Shown: piece by piece, positions 6,138 to 13,885 of the stretch
Numbering within the stretch: the first letter of the stretch is position 1
Layout: every line of letters begins with the position of its first letter
DNA from: a virus
Length of the DNA: 64,000 nucleotides
Reading direction: 5' to 3' (one strand)
Virus record (IMG/VR): IMGVR_UViG_3300032236_000679
Coordinates: 1 to 64,000 of that record
Notes under the pieces: model-generated
Databases searched by the model: none
Seen by the model: only the letters and a program-made list of their open reading frames with translations
What the model was told of the DNA's origin: nothing
Translations under genes and position numbers: made by a program

Positions 6138-7163
6138 ATGATTACATCTCAGACATTAGAACAAATTAACATTGAATTAACAACTAAATGTCAAGCAGCA
6201 TGTCCTATGTGTGCTCGTAACGATTACGGCTATAAGACAAGAACCGACTTTCCTATTGTTGATATGTCATTTAATAACTGGACTAGCATATTTGACAACG
6301 CAGAATTACCAAAATTAAAACGCATATTCTTTAATGGTAATTACGGTGAACCCATTATCAGTAAACATATATTCGAAATATTGGATTATTCATTTGATAA
6401 ATGGCCCAATACTTTAATGGATTTTAGTACTAATGGCAGTGTTAGGACAACTGATTGGTGGGCAACATTGGCCAACAGATACAAAAATAAATTACTCAAA
6501 GTTCGATTTGCAATAGATGGTTTAGAAGATACTAATCACATATATCGAATTGGTGTCAATTTTAAAAAAGCAATGTCAAATGCAGAGGCATTTATACAAG
6601 CAGGTGGATATGCAGAATGGCAGTGGATTACATTTAGACATAATGCACATCAAGTTGAAGAAGCACGTCTATTAAGTCAAGACTACGGGTTTAAATCATT
6701 TAATGAAAAGCCGTCTTCTAAAACATCAGGATTTGTGTTTACAAGTGATACAGATGGTTACTGGATTATGCCTCCCAATAATACTCCAGAACCTCCTAAG
6801 TTGACTGAGTATAAGCCCGATATTAGGGACTCATTAAAAACTTATCAAAAGCAAGAAATAAAATGGATCAAAGCCAATCGTCAATTAGATTGCAGTGCCA
6901 AAAATAGACAAACAATATATATTTCTGCTGACGGACATGTTTACCCTTGTGCGTGGGTTGGACAGTACCCCGACACTTACAAGCATACTAATTTTAAACA
7001 AGCAATAGGTCATGTTGATAATAATGCTATAAACATTGGATTGGAAGCAGCAATGTTATGGTTGCCAAAGGTTGAACAATCATGGAACTGTAAAACAATT
7101 AAAGATGGTATGTTGGCAACATGTGTTGGGTGTACTAAAGGTTCTTTTTATCAAGAAACTTAA
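6138..7163 (+). CDS. Radical SAM protein with SPASM/twitch-like C-terminus
   Basis: This 341-residue protein starts with a radical SAM core. CQAACPMC (C18, C22, C25) binds the 4Fe-4S cluster that cleaves SAM, and the N-terminal 'ieLTtkC...CpmCaR' context is typical. C-terminal cysteines (DCSAKNR, HVYPCAWVG, WNCKTI, CVGC) resemble SPASM/twitch domains that bind extra Fe-S clusters for peptide or small-molecule modification. The substrate is unknown. It follows tRNA-Ser by 7 nt. It ends with a 4 nt overlap with the convergent SDR gene. Confidence 0.85.
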   Translation: MITSQTLEQINIELTTKCQAACPMCARNDYGYKTRTDFPIVDMSFNNWTSIFDNAELPKLKRIFFNGNYGEPIISKHIFEILDYSFDKWPNTLMDFSTNGSVRTTDWWATLANRYKNKLLKVRFAIDGLEDTNHIYRIGVNFKKAMSNAEAFIQAGGYAEWQWITFRHNAHQVEEARLLSQDYGFKSFNEKPSSKTSGFVFTSDTDGYWIMPPNNTPEPPKLTEYKPDIRDSLKTYQKQEIKWIKANRQLDCSAKNRQTIYISADGHVYPCAWVGQYPDTYKHTNFKQAIGHVDNNAINIGLEAAMLWLPKVEQSWNCKTIKDGMLATCVGCTKGSFYQET

Positions 7164-7732
7164 TGTGGATCAATTGCTAGAACTTTAACTTTCATCTTAG
7201 TATTTGTTATTACTAAATCTAGCAATTCTACTAAGTCTACTGGATTCATCATTGATTCAGGTACTGTTTTTCCTTTTGGTCCAAACATTGAATTTTGATC
7301 TTTGTTTATATCAGTTGTCATTGGTGTATTTGTATATCCAGGTTTAAAATTTAATAAGTGATATTTAGAACTAAATTGGCATTGTTTAATTGCAGTGTCT
7401 ACTGTAGATTTCATCAATGTGTAACCTGATGTTCTGTGATCAATAAAATCTGCTGATCTGCTGCTTGTTACTATCATAGTTTTCTTTGGATTATTCTGCC
7501 ACAGCATGTGTAAGCCATATAGTAATTTAACTTGTGCTAATTCATAATATGCATTATTAAAAAATATATCGCAGTCCTTAGTTTCTTTAATTACTTTAGA
7601 AATATTTGATTCGATGCTGAGATCATATCCGTTAGATCTACTGAAACCAATTACTTCATTACCTTTGTCAGTGTAGTAATTGAATAGTGCAAGCCCAATG
7701 CCTGAAGTATGTCCTGTTATTGCTATTTTCAT
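7160..7732 (-). CDS. Short-chain dehydrogenase/reductase (SDR)
   Basis: This 190-residue protein carries TGHTSGIG (7-14) for NAD(P) binding, FFNNAYY (58-63; the NNAG region), S90/S91 and YTLMK (Y104, K108), which together give the Ser-Tyr-Lys catalytic set. S31/R32 after the second strand suggests NADP(H). It is shorter than classical SDRs (about 250 residues), with a reduced C-terminal substrate region. It likely oxidises or reduces a small alcohol or sugar. It is convergent with the radical SAM gene. Confidence 0.85.
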   Translation of the reverse strand: MKIAITGHTSGIGLALFNYYTDKGNEVIGFSRSNGYDLSIESNISKVIKETKDCDIFFNNAYYELAQVKLLYGLHMLWQNNPKKTMIVTSSRSADFIDHRTSGYTLMKSTVDTAIKQCQFSSKYHLLNFKPGYTNTPMTTDINKDQNSMFGPKGKTVPESMMNPVDLVELLDLVITNTKMKVKVLAIDPH

Positions 7733-7756
7733 CCAGTACTTATTTCACATTAAATG

Positions 7757-7784
7757 TTGACAGAAAAAAATAGATATATATACT
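7757..7784 (+). promoter_or_regulatory. Sigma70-like promoter for tRNA-Pro/tRNA-Gln
   Basis: TTGACA (7757-7762) and TATACT (7779-7784) have a 16 bp spacer and lie 15 bp before tRNA-Pro. It probably also drives the parvulin and following genes. Confidence 0.75.
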
Positions 7785-7799
7785 AATAGATAAGTGTTA

Positions 7800-7877
7800 C
7801 GGTGATTAGCGCAGTCTGGCTAGCGCATCTGGTTTGGGACCAGAGGGTCGGGAGTTCGAATCTCTCATCACCGACCA
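7800..7877 (+). tRNA. tRNA-Pro (anticodon TGG)
   Basis: Acceptor CGGTGAT pairs with ATCACCG, the C1:G72 pair being typical for bacterial tRNA-Pro. The anticodon stem is TCTGG/CCAGA with loop TTTGGGA, and ACCA is encoded. Confidence 0.94.
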
Positions 7878-7881
7878 TTAT

Positions 7882-7956
7882 TGGGGATTAGTTAAATTGG
7901 TATAACGGAGGATTCTGACTCCTTTATTCGAGGTTCGAGTCCTTGATCCCCAGCCA
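7882..7956 (+). tRNA. tRNA-Gln (anticodon CTG)
   Basis: Acceptor TGGGGAT pairs with ATCCCCA, the U1:A72 pair typical of tRNA-Gln. The loop TTCTGAC gives anticodon CUG, and GCCA is encoded. The D stem is the weakest part (GTT/AAC). It lies 4 nt after tRNA-Pro. Confidence 0.88.
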
Positions 7957-7979
7957 TAATTCAAAAACAGGAGTAAAAT

Positions 7980-8249
7980 ATGGCATACAGTGCAAAGCAT
8001 ATTCTAGTGAAGACGTTGAACGAAGCAGTAGCACTTCGTCAATCAATTGTTGAAGGTAAGACATTTGAAGAAGTAGCAATGCAAAACAGTCTATGTCCCA
8101 GCAAGCAGAATGGTGGAGATTTGGGACAGTTTAATTCAGGAATGATGGTAAAGCCATTTGAAGAAGCAGTTGCAAATATGTCTGTAGGATCGTTAAGTCA
8201 GCCTGTACAAACACAGTTTGGCTATCACCTTATCAAGCGCACTGCATAA
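7980..8249 (+). CDS. Parvulin-type peptidyl-prolyl isomerase
   Basis: This 89-residue protein is a single rotamase (PpiC) domain and nothing else. It has the family's signature blocks AKHILVKT near the start, FEEVAMQNSLCPSKQNGGDLG in the middle, and VQTQFGYHLIKR at the end. It speeds cis/trans proline isomerisation during folding. With no signal peptide it acts in the cytoplasm. A good Shine-Dalgarno (CAGGAG) precedes the ATG. The gene directly follows tRNA-Gln. Confidence 0.93.
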   Translation: MAYSAKHILVKTLNEAVALRQSIVEGKTFEEVAMQNSLCPSKQNGGDLGQFNSGMMVKPFEEAVANMSVGSLSQPVQTQFGYHLIKRTA

Positions 8250-8269
8250 ATTAAAGAAAGGAGAGTAGT

Positions 8270-8458
8270 ATGTTTAAGATTGTAAAGCAAAATAAGAAGC
8301 AAGCAATTGTTAACAGCAATGGAGACATTATCTATTCTCCGCCTCATTTTATCGTTTATAAAGGATACGATCTTACTAAGTTGCTAAATGCAATTAATAA
8401 GAAAGGGTATCGCGACATTGAAGATGTCATATCTTTTGAAAATGGTAAATTAAGGTAA
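8270..8458 (+). CDS. Hypothetical protein, 62 aa
   Basis: This small basic protein (many Lys) has no recognised domain. The Shine-Dalgarno GAAAGGAG lies just before the ATG. It is placed between the parvulin and an oxygenase-like gene with short gaps, consistent with one operon. Confidence 0.65.
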   Translation: MFKIVKQNKKQAIVNSNGDIIYSPPHFIVYKGYDLTKLLNAINKKGYRDIEDVISFENGKLR

Positions 8459-8462
8459 TATA

Positions 8463-9155
8463 ATGCTTGAGATTTTCAATAATGGTATTACTGATGAGGA
8501 ACTAGATTTTTTACGTTATGAGTTTGACACAATGAAATCTAAGGTAGATTTCCCATTTAAAACTTATATTAATAAAAATGGTTCCATTTACTTTGAAGCA
8601 AATAAAATTGTAGTAGGTGAAAATACTTTTTCGGAAGAAGGAAAGTTTTTAAATTGGGAACGAATAAAGTTATCTGATGAATTATCTAATAAAATTAAAA
8701 ATATTCTACTGAGAAATATGCCTGATCTAGATGATACATTAGTCTTTTATTTTGTTCGTTCATATTATCCACTACGAATTCATTATGATGATAATGATTT
8801 ACGTCAAAAAGGTAATACAATGATAATACCATTGACTTTTGACGAAAATATTAAAACTGTAGTATGGAAACCATATGACAATATTAATGATTTAGAAGAT
8901 TATAAAAGACAATTTTCTAATAATCCAAAAATTTTTGTTCCCACTAAAAGTGTACCAAATGAAATTGATCTAAGCCATTGTTATACTGGCACCAACAAAA
9001 ATTTTGTTTATGCATTAGAGTATGATGGTGCTGCATCTTGGAAGAAAGGCACAGTTTTATCTTTTGGAAGAATGCAGTTTCATGCTAGTAGCAATTTTAA
9101 ATCCACTAGAGAATTTAAAGACTTTGTGTTAATTCACAGTGACAAAATTAACTGA
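8463..9155 (+). CDS. 2OG-Fe(II) oxygenase-like protein
   Basis: This 230-residue protein has an HxD pair (H107, D109 in RIHYDDNDL) and a distal His (H207 in FGRMQFHASSNF), followed by basic residues at about 216-219 that could bind 2-oxoglutarate. PLTFDEN and KKGTVLSF fit beta strands of the double-stranded helix. It is similar in plan to phage prolyl-hydroxylase-like proteins. The substrate is unknown. It starts 4 nt after the upstream gene and lies 12 nt before purT. Confidence 0.55.
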   Translation: MLEIFNNGITDEELDFLRYEFDTMKSKVDFPFKTYINKNGSIYFEANKIVVGENTFSEEGKFLNWERIKLSDELSNKIKNILLRNMPDLDDTLVFYFVRSYYPLRIHYDDNDLRQKGNTMIIPLTFDENIKTVVWKPYDNINDLEDYKRQFSNNPKIFVPTKSVPNEIDLSHCYTGTNKNFVYALEYDGAASWKKGTVLSFGRMQFHASSNFKSTREFKDFVLIHSDKIN

Positions 9156-9167
9156 AAGAAAGAAATA

Positions 9168-10313
9168 ATGAAACGTATTATGTTATTAGGTTCAGGTGAA
9201 CTAGGTAAGGAATTTGTTATCAGTGCAAAGCGTTTAGGATGTCACGTTATTGCAGTAGATAGTTATAAAAATGCACCAGCCATGCAAGTTGCAGATAAGT
9301 CTGAGGTATGCAATATGTTAGATCCAGACTCTCTTAGAGAAGTAATTGATTTCTACAGTCCAGACATTATTGTACCTGAAATCGAAGCCATCAGAACAGA
9401 AGTTCTTAAAGAATTTGAAGATAGCGGAATGCAAGTTGTTCCCAGTGCTAAAGCAGCAAATGCAACTATGAATCGTGACACAATTCGAGATATTGCTACT
9501 GTACTTGGCATTCGCACTGCAAAGTATGCATATGCTGAATCAGCAGAAGAACTTGTAAATGCTACAATAGACATCGGTTATCCAGTTGTAGTTAAGCCTG
9601 TTATGAGTTCTAGTGGTAAAGGACAAAGTGTCGTACGATGCTTTGAAGATATTGCTAATGCTTGGCGATATGCAATGGACAATAGCCGTGGTGATCGTAA
9701 GAAGGTAATTGTTGAGGAGTTTATCAACTTCCATACTGAAATTACACTGCTTACAGTTAAGCAAAAGACGGGGGAAACTATCTTCTGTAATCCAATTGGT
9801 CATGTACAAGAACGTGGCGACTATCAATATAGTTGGCAAAATGGAATGTCATTGGAACATTCTTTAACATATCCTCAACTAGATGAAGCAGAACGTATTG
9901 CAAAACTCATTACTGATGAACTCGGCGGTGCTGGGATATTTGGAATTGAATTCTTTGTTACGCACAATGAGATCATTTTCAGTGAATTGAGTCCCCGTCC
10001 GCACGACACAGGAATGGTTACACTTGTAAGTCAAAATCTTACAGAGTTTGATCTACATGCAAGGGCTATACTAGGGCTTCCTATCCCCGCTATTGAGTAT
10101 AGAAACGGGGCCAGTGCCGTAGTACTGGGAAATGATTACGGGCGTGTACGGGGCTATACGGGCATCGCAGAAGCCATGGATACCCCAGGCATCGACGTTA
10201 GAATTTTTGGTAAAGAAGACAGTAGACCCCATCGCAGAATGGGTGTAGTATTAGGTAAGAATTTGGACGAAACTAGGGCTGCTGCCCAAAAGATCCAAGT
10301 AATCACCAGTTGA
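9168..10313 (+). CDS. purT: PurT-like formate-dependent GAR transformylase
   Basis: This 381-residue ATP-grasp enzyme is close in length and sequence to E. coli PurT (392). PurT makes formyl-glycinamide ribonucleotide from GAR, formate and ATP in purine synthesis. Visible blocks include the N-terminal LLGSGELGKE loop, PVVVKPVMSSSGKGQS (ATP-binding), TEITLLTV, GHVQERGDYQYSWQ, GGAGIFGIEFFV, and FSELSPRPHDTGMVTLVSQ, which is nearly diagnostic. It appears full length. As a phage gene it would raise purine supply without folate. PurK is an alternative family but lacks this C-terminal signature. Confidence 0.93.
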   Translation: MKRIMLLGSGELGKEFVISAKRLGCHVIAVDSYKNAPAMQVADKSEVCNMLDPDSLREVIDFYSPDIIVPEIEAIRTEVLKEFEDSGMQVVPSAKAANATMNRDTIRDIATVLGIRTAKYAYAESAEELVNATIDIGYPVVVKPVMSSSGKGQSVVRCFEDIANAWRYAMDNSRGDRKKVIVEEFINFHTEITLLTVKQKTGETIFCNPIGHVQERGDYQYSWQNGMSLEHSLTYPQLDEAERIAKLITDELGGAGIFGIEFFVTHNEIIFSELSPRPHDTGMVTLVSQNLTEFDLHARAILGLPIPAIEYRNGASAVVLGNDYGRVRGYTGIAEAMDTPGIDVRIFGKEDSRPHRRMGVVLGKNLDETRAAAQKIQVITS

Positions 10314-10337
10314 CAATAACAAATAGCCTGCTATACT
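10310..10337 (+). promoter_or_regulatory. Sigma70-like promoter for RNA-repair operon
   Basis: TTGACA (10310-10315) and TATACT (10332-10337) have a 16 bp spacer. The pair begins at the purT stop codon and lies 24 bp before the next ATG. Confidence 0.8.
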
Positions 10338-10361
10338 AATAAAGAATTAGGAGTGCAGGCT

Positions 10362-10544
10362 ATGAAGATAATTGATCAGCGTATCCAAAAAGAAGAAGTA
10401 AAAGATCTCTCACAAGAGCTGATTGAAACTTTATCATCTGCTCTTGACGAGGACTATGGAGTTATGCTAGAACAAAAGCATCAACAGTTCCTCCAAAACG
10501 AACTACGTCGAATCCTCAGTAAATTCTTTGACATCAAACCCTAA
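10362..10544 (+). CDS. Hypothetical protein, 60 aa
   Basis: This short, charged, predicted helical protein has no recognised family. The ATG at 10362 is chosen over GTG at 10353 because TAGGAG lies 8-9 nt before it. It is the first gene after a strong sigma70-like promoter and is followed within 9 nt by the phosphatase gene. Confidence 0.65.
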   Translation: MKIIDQRIQKEEVKDLSQELIETLSSALDEDYGVMLEQKHQQFLQNELRRILSKFFDIKP

Positions 10545-10553
10545 GAGGTTATC

Positions 10554-11003
10554 ATGTTCGCAGGTAAAGTAATTGTATTTGATCTAGACGGTACGATCTG
10601 CAATGTGGATCACAGGCGTCATTGGGTCGCCAGCAAGCCTAAGAACTGGGCTGCATGGGACGCTGGTCTGCCAAATGATACTCCCAACGAGGACATCATT
10701 TGGATGCTGAACAGTTTCCTGGATGCTGGTGATATCCGCATCATTCTGTGCAGTGGTCGTGACAGTCGTCTGCGTGAGGCAACTGAGGTATGGCTGGCAA
10801 AGCACAATGTCTACTACGACTCTCTGTACATGAGAGCAAGCGGTGACAACCGTAAGGACTCAATCGTTAAAGTTGAGCTGCTGCACGACATCCAGCGTGA
10901 CTGGGCTTGGCCTTGGCTGTGGGTGGATGATCGTGATCAGGTTGTCAAAGCAATCCGTGAACAGGGGGTTCGTGTGCTGCAAGTGGCGCCGGGGGATTTC
11001 TAA
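10554..11003 (+). CDS. HAD phosphatase like the 3'-phosphatase domain of T4 PseT
   Basis: This 149-residue HAD protein has DLDGT (D10 nucleophile, D12 acid/base), CSGRDSR, RKDSIVKVELL (catalytic Lys) and WVDDRDQVV, and ends in VAPGDF. Order and spacing match the C-terminal phosphatase half of T4 polynucleotide kinase, including the terminal GDF, but there is no kinase domain. It would remove 3'- or 2',3'-cyclic phosphates from broken RNA ends. It is co-operonic with an RNA ligase 1. The stop overlaps the next ATG (TAATG). Confidence 0.85.
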   Translation: MFAGKVIVFDLDGTICNVDHRRHWVASKPKNWAAWDAGLPNDTPNEDIIWMLNSFLDAGDIRIILCSGRDSRLREATEVWLAKHNVYYDSLYMRASGDNRKDSIVKVELLHDIQRDWAWPWLWVDDRDQVVKAIREQGVRVLQVAPGDF

Positions 11004-11299
11004 TGTCCCTCGGCAAGATGGAAGTATTGGAGCGACCTAAATCAAAGTGGCCATACTGGGTCTTGTATAGTGAAAATTACTCAGATGATTGGGAACATAA
11101 AGTTGATTACCAACATGTTATGTTGAAAATTGATCTAATGAGGAATAAGATTCCCGTTGTTGTTGAACGACAATGGAGTCAATATACGGGATGGCGGGGT
11201 CCTGTTAAGAAGCAATATGGCGTTCTATATAAGTTTCTAAAGGAAGAAGATAGACTAATCTTTCTCATGTCACAGGAGACAAACAATGAACTACACTAA
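11003..11299 (+). CDS. Hypothetical protein, 98 aa
   Basis: Not recognised. It is rich in Trp and Tyr, mixed charge, with no signal or membrane segment. Start and stop overlap its neighbours (TAATG with the phosphatase, 14 nt with the next gene), so it is translationally coupled between the phosphatase and RNA ligase genes. Confidence 0.6.
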   Translation: MSLGKMEVLERPKSKWPYWVLYSENYSDDWEHKVDYQHVMLKIDLMRNKIPVVVERQWSQYTGWRGPVKKQYGVLYKFLKEEDRLIFLMSQETNNELH

Positions 11300-11654
11300 T
11301 TATCAGTTAATTAAAACACTGGAGAAGATGGCAGAGGACTGCGGATTTGAGATCCGCCGTTCCAGTTATGGCAGCGAGCATATTAGCCTTATGACTCAAG
11401 ATAAAGAGACTGCTCTTCCTGTATATGCTCGTAATATTGCGCTGTTTAATGGCACAGTGGAAGAGTGTGTGTGCTTCTTACAGGGTTGGTACAAGCAGCG
11501 TGAGTATCTAACTGTACTGCTTAAGTTCAAACCTGATCGTATTAAAGATGCAGAGCAGAAGTTGGTTGAGAAGTATGAGTCAGACCGTGTAATGACTGCT
11601 TTGAAGACTGGTAAAGATATCGGCTTCATGAAAGTAGTATCAGAAGACACTTGA
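11286..11654 (+). CDS. Hypothetical protein, 122 aa
   Basis: Not recognised. It is a helical, charged protein with a FLQGWYKQREYLTVLL segment seen in small T4-like phage proteins of unknown role. A CAGGAG Shine-Dalgarno lies before the ATG, inside the upstream gene. The gene ends at the sigma70-like promoter for RNA ligase. Confidence 0.6.
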   Translation: MNYTNYQLIKTLEKMAEDCGFEIRRSSYGSEHISLMTQDKETALPVYARNIALFNGTVEECVCFLQGWYKQREYLTVLLKFKPDRIKDAEQKLVEKYESDRVMTALKTGKDIGFMKVVSEDT

Positions 11655-11678
11655 CACAATAGTATTTGGTGCTATAGT
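11651..11678 (+). promoter_or_regulatory. Sigma70-like promoter for RNA ligase gene
   Basis: TTGACA (11651-11656) and TATAGT (11673-11678) have a 16 bp spacer and lie 22 bp before the ATG at 11701. A GAGG ribosome-binding site lies between. Confidence 0.78.
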
Positions 11679-11700
11679 AGCAATACAAACGAGGTGCAAA

Positions 11701-12909
11701 ATGAATTATCAATTTCCCGTAATTAAGCATTTGGACGATGTTCGCCCTGCAATTGAGGGACGAGATGAATTCATTATTGCTGAACGTGATTGGGGTTATG
11801 TAGTTAACTACATGGTCGCAATGACTGATACTTTCCCGTCAACTTCAGTGACTGATGACATGGGGTTCATTCAGTTTGATTTATGGGCTGCAATTCGTCG
11901 AGAGTGCCGTGGGTTGCTTTTCCATAAGGATGGCACCATTATGGCTCGGCGCTTGCATAAGTTCTTCAATGTCAACGAGCGTGATGAGACTCAGTTTGGA
12001 GTTATCGACTTCTCCAAGCCGCACGTAATACTTGAGAAGCTTGACGGCAGCATGATTACCCCTGTTGTTACTGATGCTGGTATCCGTTGGGGTACTAAGA
12101 TGGGTGTTACTGATGTCAGCATGGGTGCTGAACTGTTCGTTGCTCATCATCCGCAGTACGAGCAGTTTGCTCGTTGGTGCTTGTCTATGCGCCTGACTCC
12201 AATTTTCGAATGGTGTAGCCGCAAGCAGCGTATTGTGATCGACTATCCTGAGGATCGGTTAGTGCTTATCGCACTGCGTGGCACTGAGACTGGCGAGTAT
12301 AAGCAGTATTGTGATCTGATAGTGTTAGGCGAAAAGTTCAACATCGAAGTTGTGAAGACTTATGAGGGTACTGCTGCTAACATGTCTCACCTTATGGATG
12401 AAACTAAGGCTGCGGAAGGTGTTGAAGGATATATCATCCGCTTTGATGATGGGCATATGCTCAAGATCAAGGGCGAGTGGTATCTACGTATCCATAAGAC
12501 TAAGGATAACTTAACTCACGAAAAGAATGTCATTGATCTTCTTGTCAATGAGAAGATGGACGATGTTAAGGCTTTCATGATGGATGAAGACCGTAAGCGT
12601 GTAGATGAGTTTGAAGCTGTGTTCTGGGATGGGTTTGCTCGTCAAGTTGAAGCATACGACAAGTACTTTGGTATGGTGCTTGCTTCAAAGTTAGACCGTA
12701 AGGAATATGCTTTGAAGTGGATGCCTACTATTAAGGATCAGGATCCCTTTGCTGCTCAGATTGTCTTTGGCAAGTTTGACGGTAAAGATACTTGGGCTAT
12801 GATGCTGGACATTGTTCGTAAGAATACTGGAACGCAGACTAAGATTGATACTGTGCGCCATCTTTGGGGCGGCGCACAGTGGAACTATCACTTTGTAGGT
12901 GATGCTTAA
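11701..12909 (+). CDS. rnlA: RNA ligase 1 (T4 Rnl1-like)
   Basis: This 402-residue nucleotidyltransferase is close in length to T4 RnlA (374). Motif I is EKLDGSM, in which Lys is adenylated. RRECRGLLF lies upstream as in Rnl1, motif III-like is TPIFEWCSR, motif IV is VEGYIIRF and motif V is MLKIKGEWY. It joins 5'-phosphate and 3'-OH RNA ends. With the PseT-type phosphatase it probably repairs tRNA cut by host anticodon nucleases. The kinase half of the pathway is not in the window. Stop overlaps the next ATG (TAATG). Confidence 0.92.
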   Translation: MNYQFPVIKHLDDVRPAIEGRDEFIIAERDWGYVVNYMVAMTDTFPSTSVTDDMGFIQFDLWAAIRRECRGLLFHKDGTIMARRLHKFFNVNERDETQFGVIDFSKPHVILEKLDGSMITPVVTDAGIRWGTKMGVTDVSMGAELFVAHHPQYEQFARWCLSMRLTPIFEWCSRKQRIVIDYPEDRLVLIALRGTETGEYKQYCDLIVLGEKFNIEVVKTYEGTAANMSHLMDETKAAEGVEGYIIRFDDGHMLKIKGEWYLRIHKTKDNLTHEKNVIDLLVNEKMDDVKAFMMDEDRKRVDEFEAVFWDGFARQVEAYDKYFGMVLASKLDRKEYALKWMPTIKDQDPFAAQIVFGKFDGKDTWAMMLDIVRKNTGTQTKIDTVRHLWGGAQWNYHFVGDA

Positions 12910-13157
12910 TGTATGTTTGCTGTGACTGCGACAAACTATTTACTAGCGATCCACGATGCTTATGTTGTGGTGCTGAACGGCTAAGGGATGTTACAGTTCA
13001 CAGTTTAATGGCCAGAGTCGAGCGTCAACAATCTCGTATAATAAGATTAGAAGAAAAGATAATTCAAGCCGTTAGATACTTAGAGCAAGCCGCTTACTTT
13101 GAAGAAGCAGATAAAATATACACAGTTATAAAAAACTTCAGGATAACACATGAGTAA
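12909..13157 (+). CDS. Small zinc-ribbon protein with coiled coil
   Basis: This 82-residue protein opens with two Cys pairs (C4-C7 and C17-C20), a probable zinc ribbon, followed by a heptad-like helix (about residues 28-56). The ribbon suggests nucleic acid or protein binding. The start overlaps the RNA ligase stop, and the stop overlaps the metallophosphoesterase start by 8 nt. Confidence 0.65.
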   Translation: MYVCCDCDKLFTSDPRCLCCGAERLRDVTVHSLMARVERQQSRIIRLEEKIIQAVRYLEQAAYFEEADKIYTVIKNFRITHE

Positions 13158-13665
13158 TATTTTTGTTATCAGCGATACACATTTTGGTCATGCTAACATT
13201 CTAAGATTTACAGATGGTACAACTGGACTTCGTATACGTCCTCAATTCAACACTGTAGAGGAAATGGATGAATATATAGTTGAACGCTGGAATTCAGTTG
13301 TAAATGACAGTGATATAGTGTATCATCTTGGCGATGTTTACTTTGAACATGGGCACAAAGTATTACCTAGACTTAAGGGGCGCAAGCGTTTAATATTAGG
13401 CAATCACGACAATGGTAAAGCAAGTTACATACAGGTTAACTTTCAAAAAGTTCTAATGTGGCGTATGTTTCCAGAGTTTAATTGCGTACTCACTCATGTT
13501 CCTATTCATGAGAGTAACATGGGCAAAGTACAGTATAATATACATGGACACATACATCAAAATCCAAGCCCAGGGCCACGTTATATTAACTGTAGTGTCG
13601 AAGCAATAGATTATACACCGCGTGCAATAGAGGAGATAGTAGCAGATGCAGATCGAAATCAGTGA
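13150..13665 (+). CDS. Calcineurin-like metallophosphoesterase
   Basis: This 171-residue protein has all the family blocks: SDTHFGH (D9, H11), HLGDVYF, LGNHDNG, LTHVPIH and IHGHIHQ. These bind two metal ions and hydrolyse phosphoesters. The short single-domain size is common among phage and bacterial 'YfcE/phosphoesterase' proteins. The substrate may be nucleotides, nucleic acid ends or a host signal molecule. It lies in an overlapping operon with RNA repair genes. Confidence 0.9.
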   Translation: MSNIFVISDTHFGHANILRFTDGTTGLRIRPQFNTVEEMDEYIVERWNSVVNDSDIVYHLGDVYFEHGHKVLPRLKGRKRLILGNHDNGKASYIQVNFQKVLMWRMFPEFNCVLTHVPIHESNMGKVQYNIHGHIHQNPSPGPRYINCSVEAIDYTPRAIEEIVADADRNQ

Positions 13666-13885
13666 TGAGACTATGGATGGTATTGTTAAGGATATCCTAG
13701 TTAAAGATTATATTGGATTTATTAGGCGTGTTAAAGAATTGGAAGCAATTGAAAATCCTAAGCCTTGGCAGCAGGAAGATTTAGATAATGAGCGCCATTA
13801 TCTAGCAGCAATGAAAACTATGCTTACATACTATATGGACTTTGATTCTTATACGGAGTTGTTTCGTGAAACTTCAAATAGTTAG
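13646..13885 (+). CDS. Hypothetical protein, 79 aa
   Basis: This acidic helical protein (many Glu/Asp and Tyr) has no recognised family. It overlaps the phosphoesterases on both sides by about 20 nt, so it is translated with them. Confidence 0.65.
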   Translation: MQIEISDETMDGIVKDILVKDYIGFIRRVKELEAIENPKPWQQEDLDNERHYLAAMKTMLTYYMDFDSYTELFRETSNS

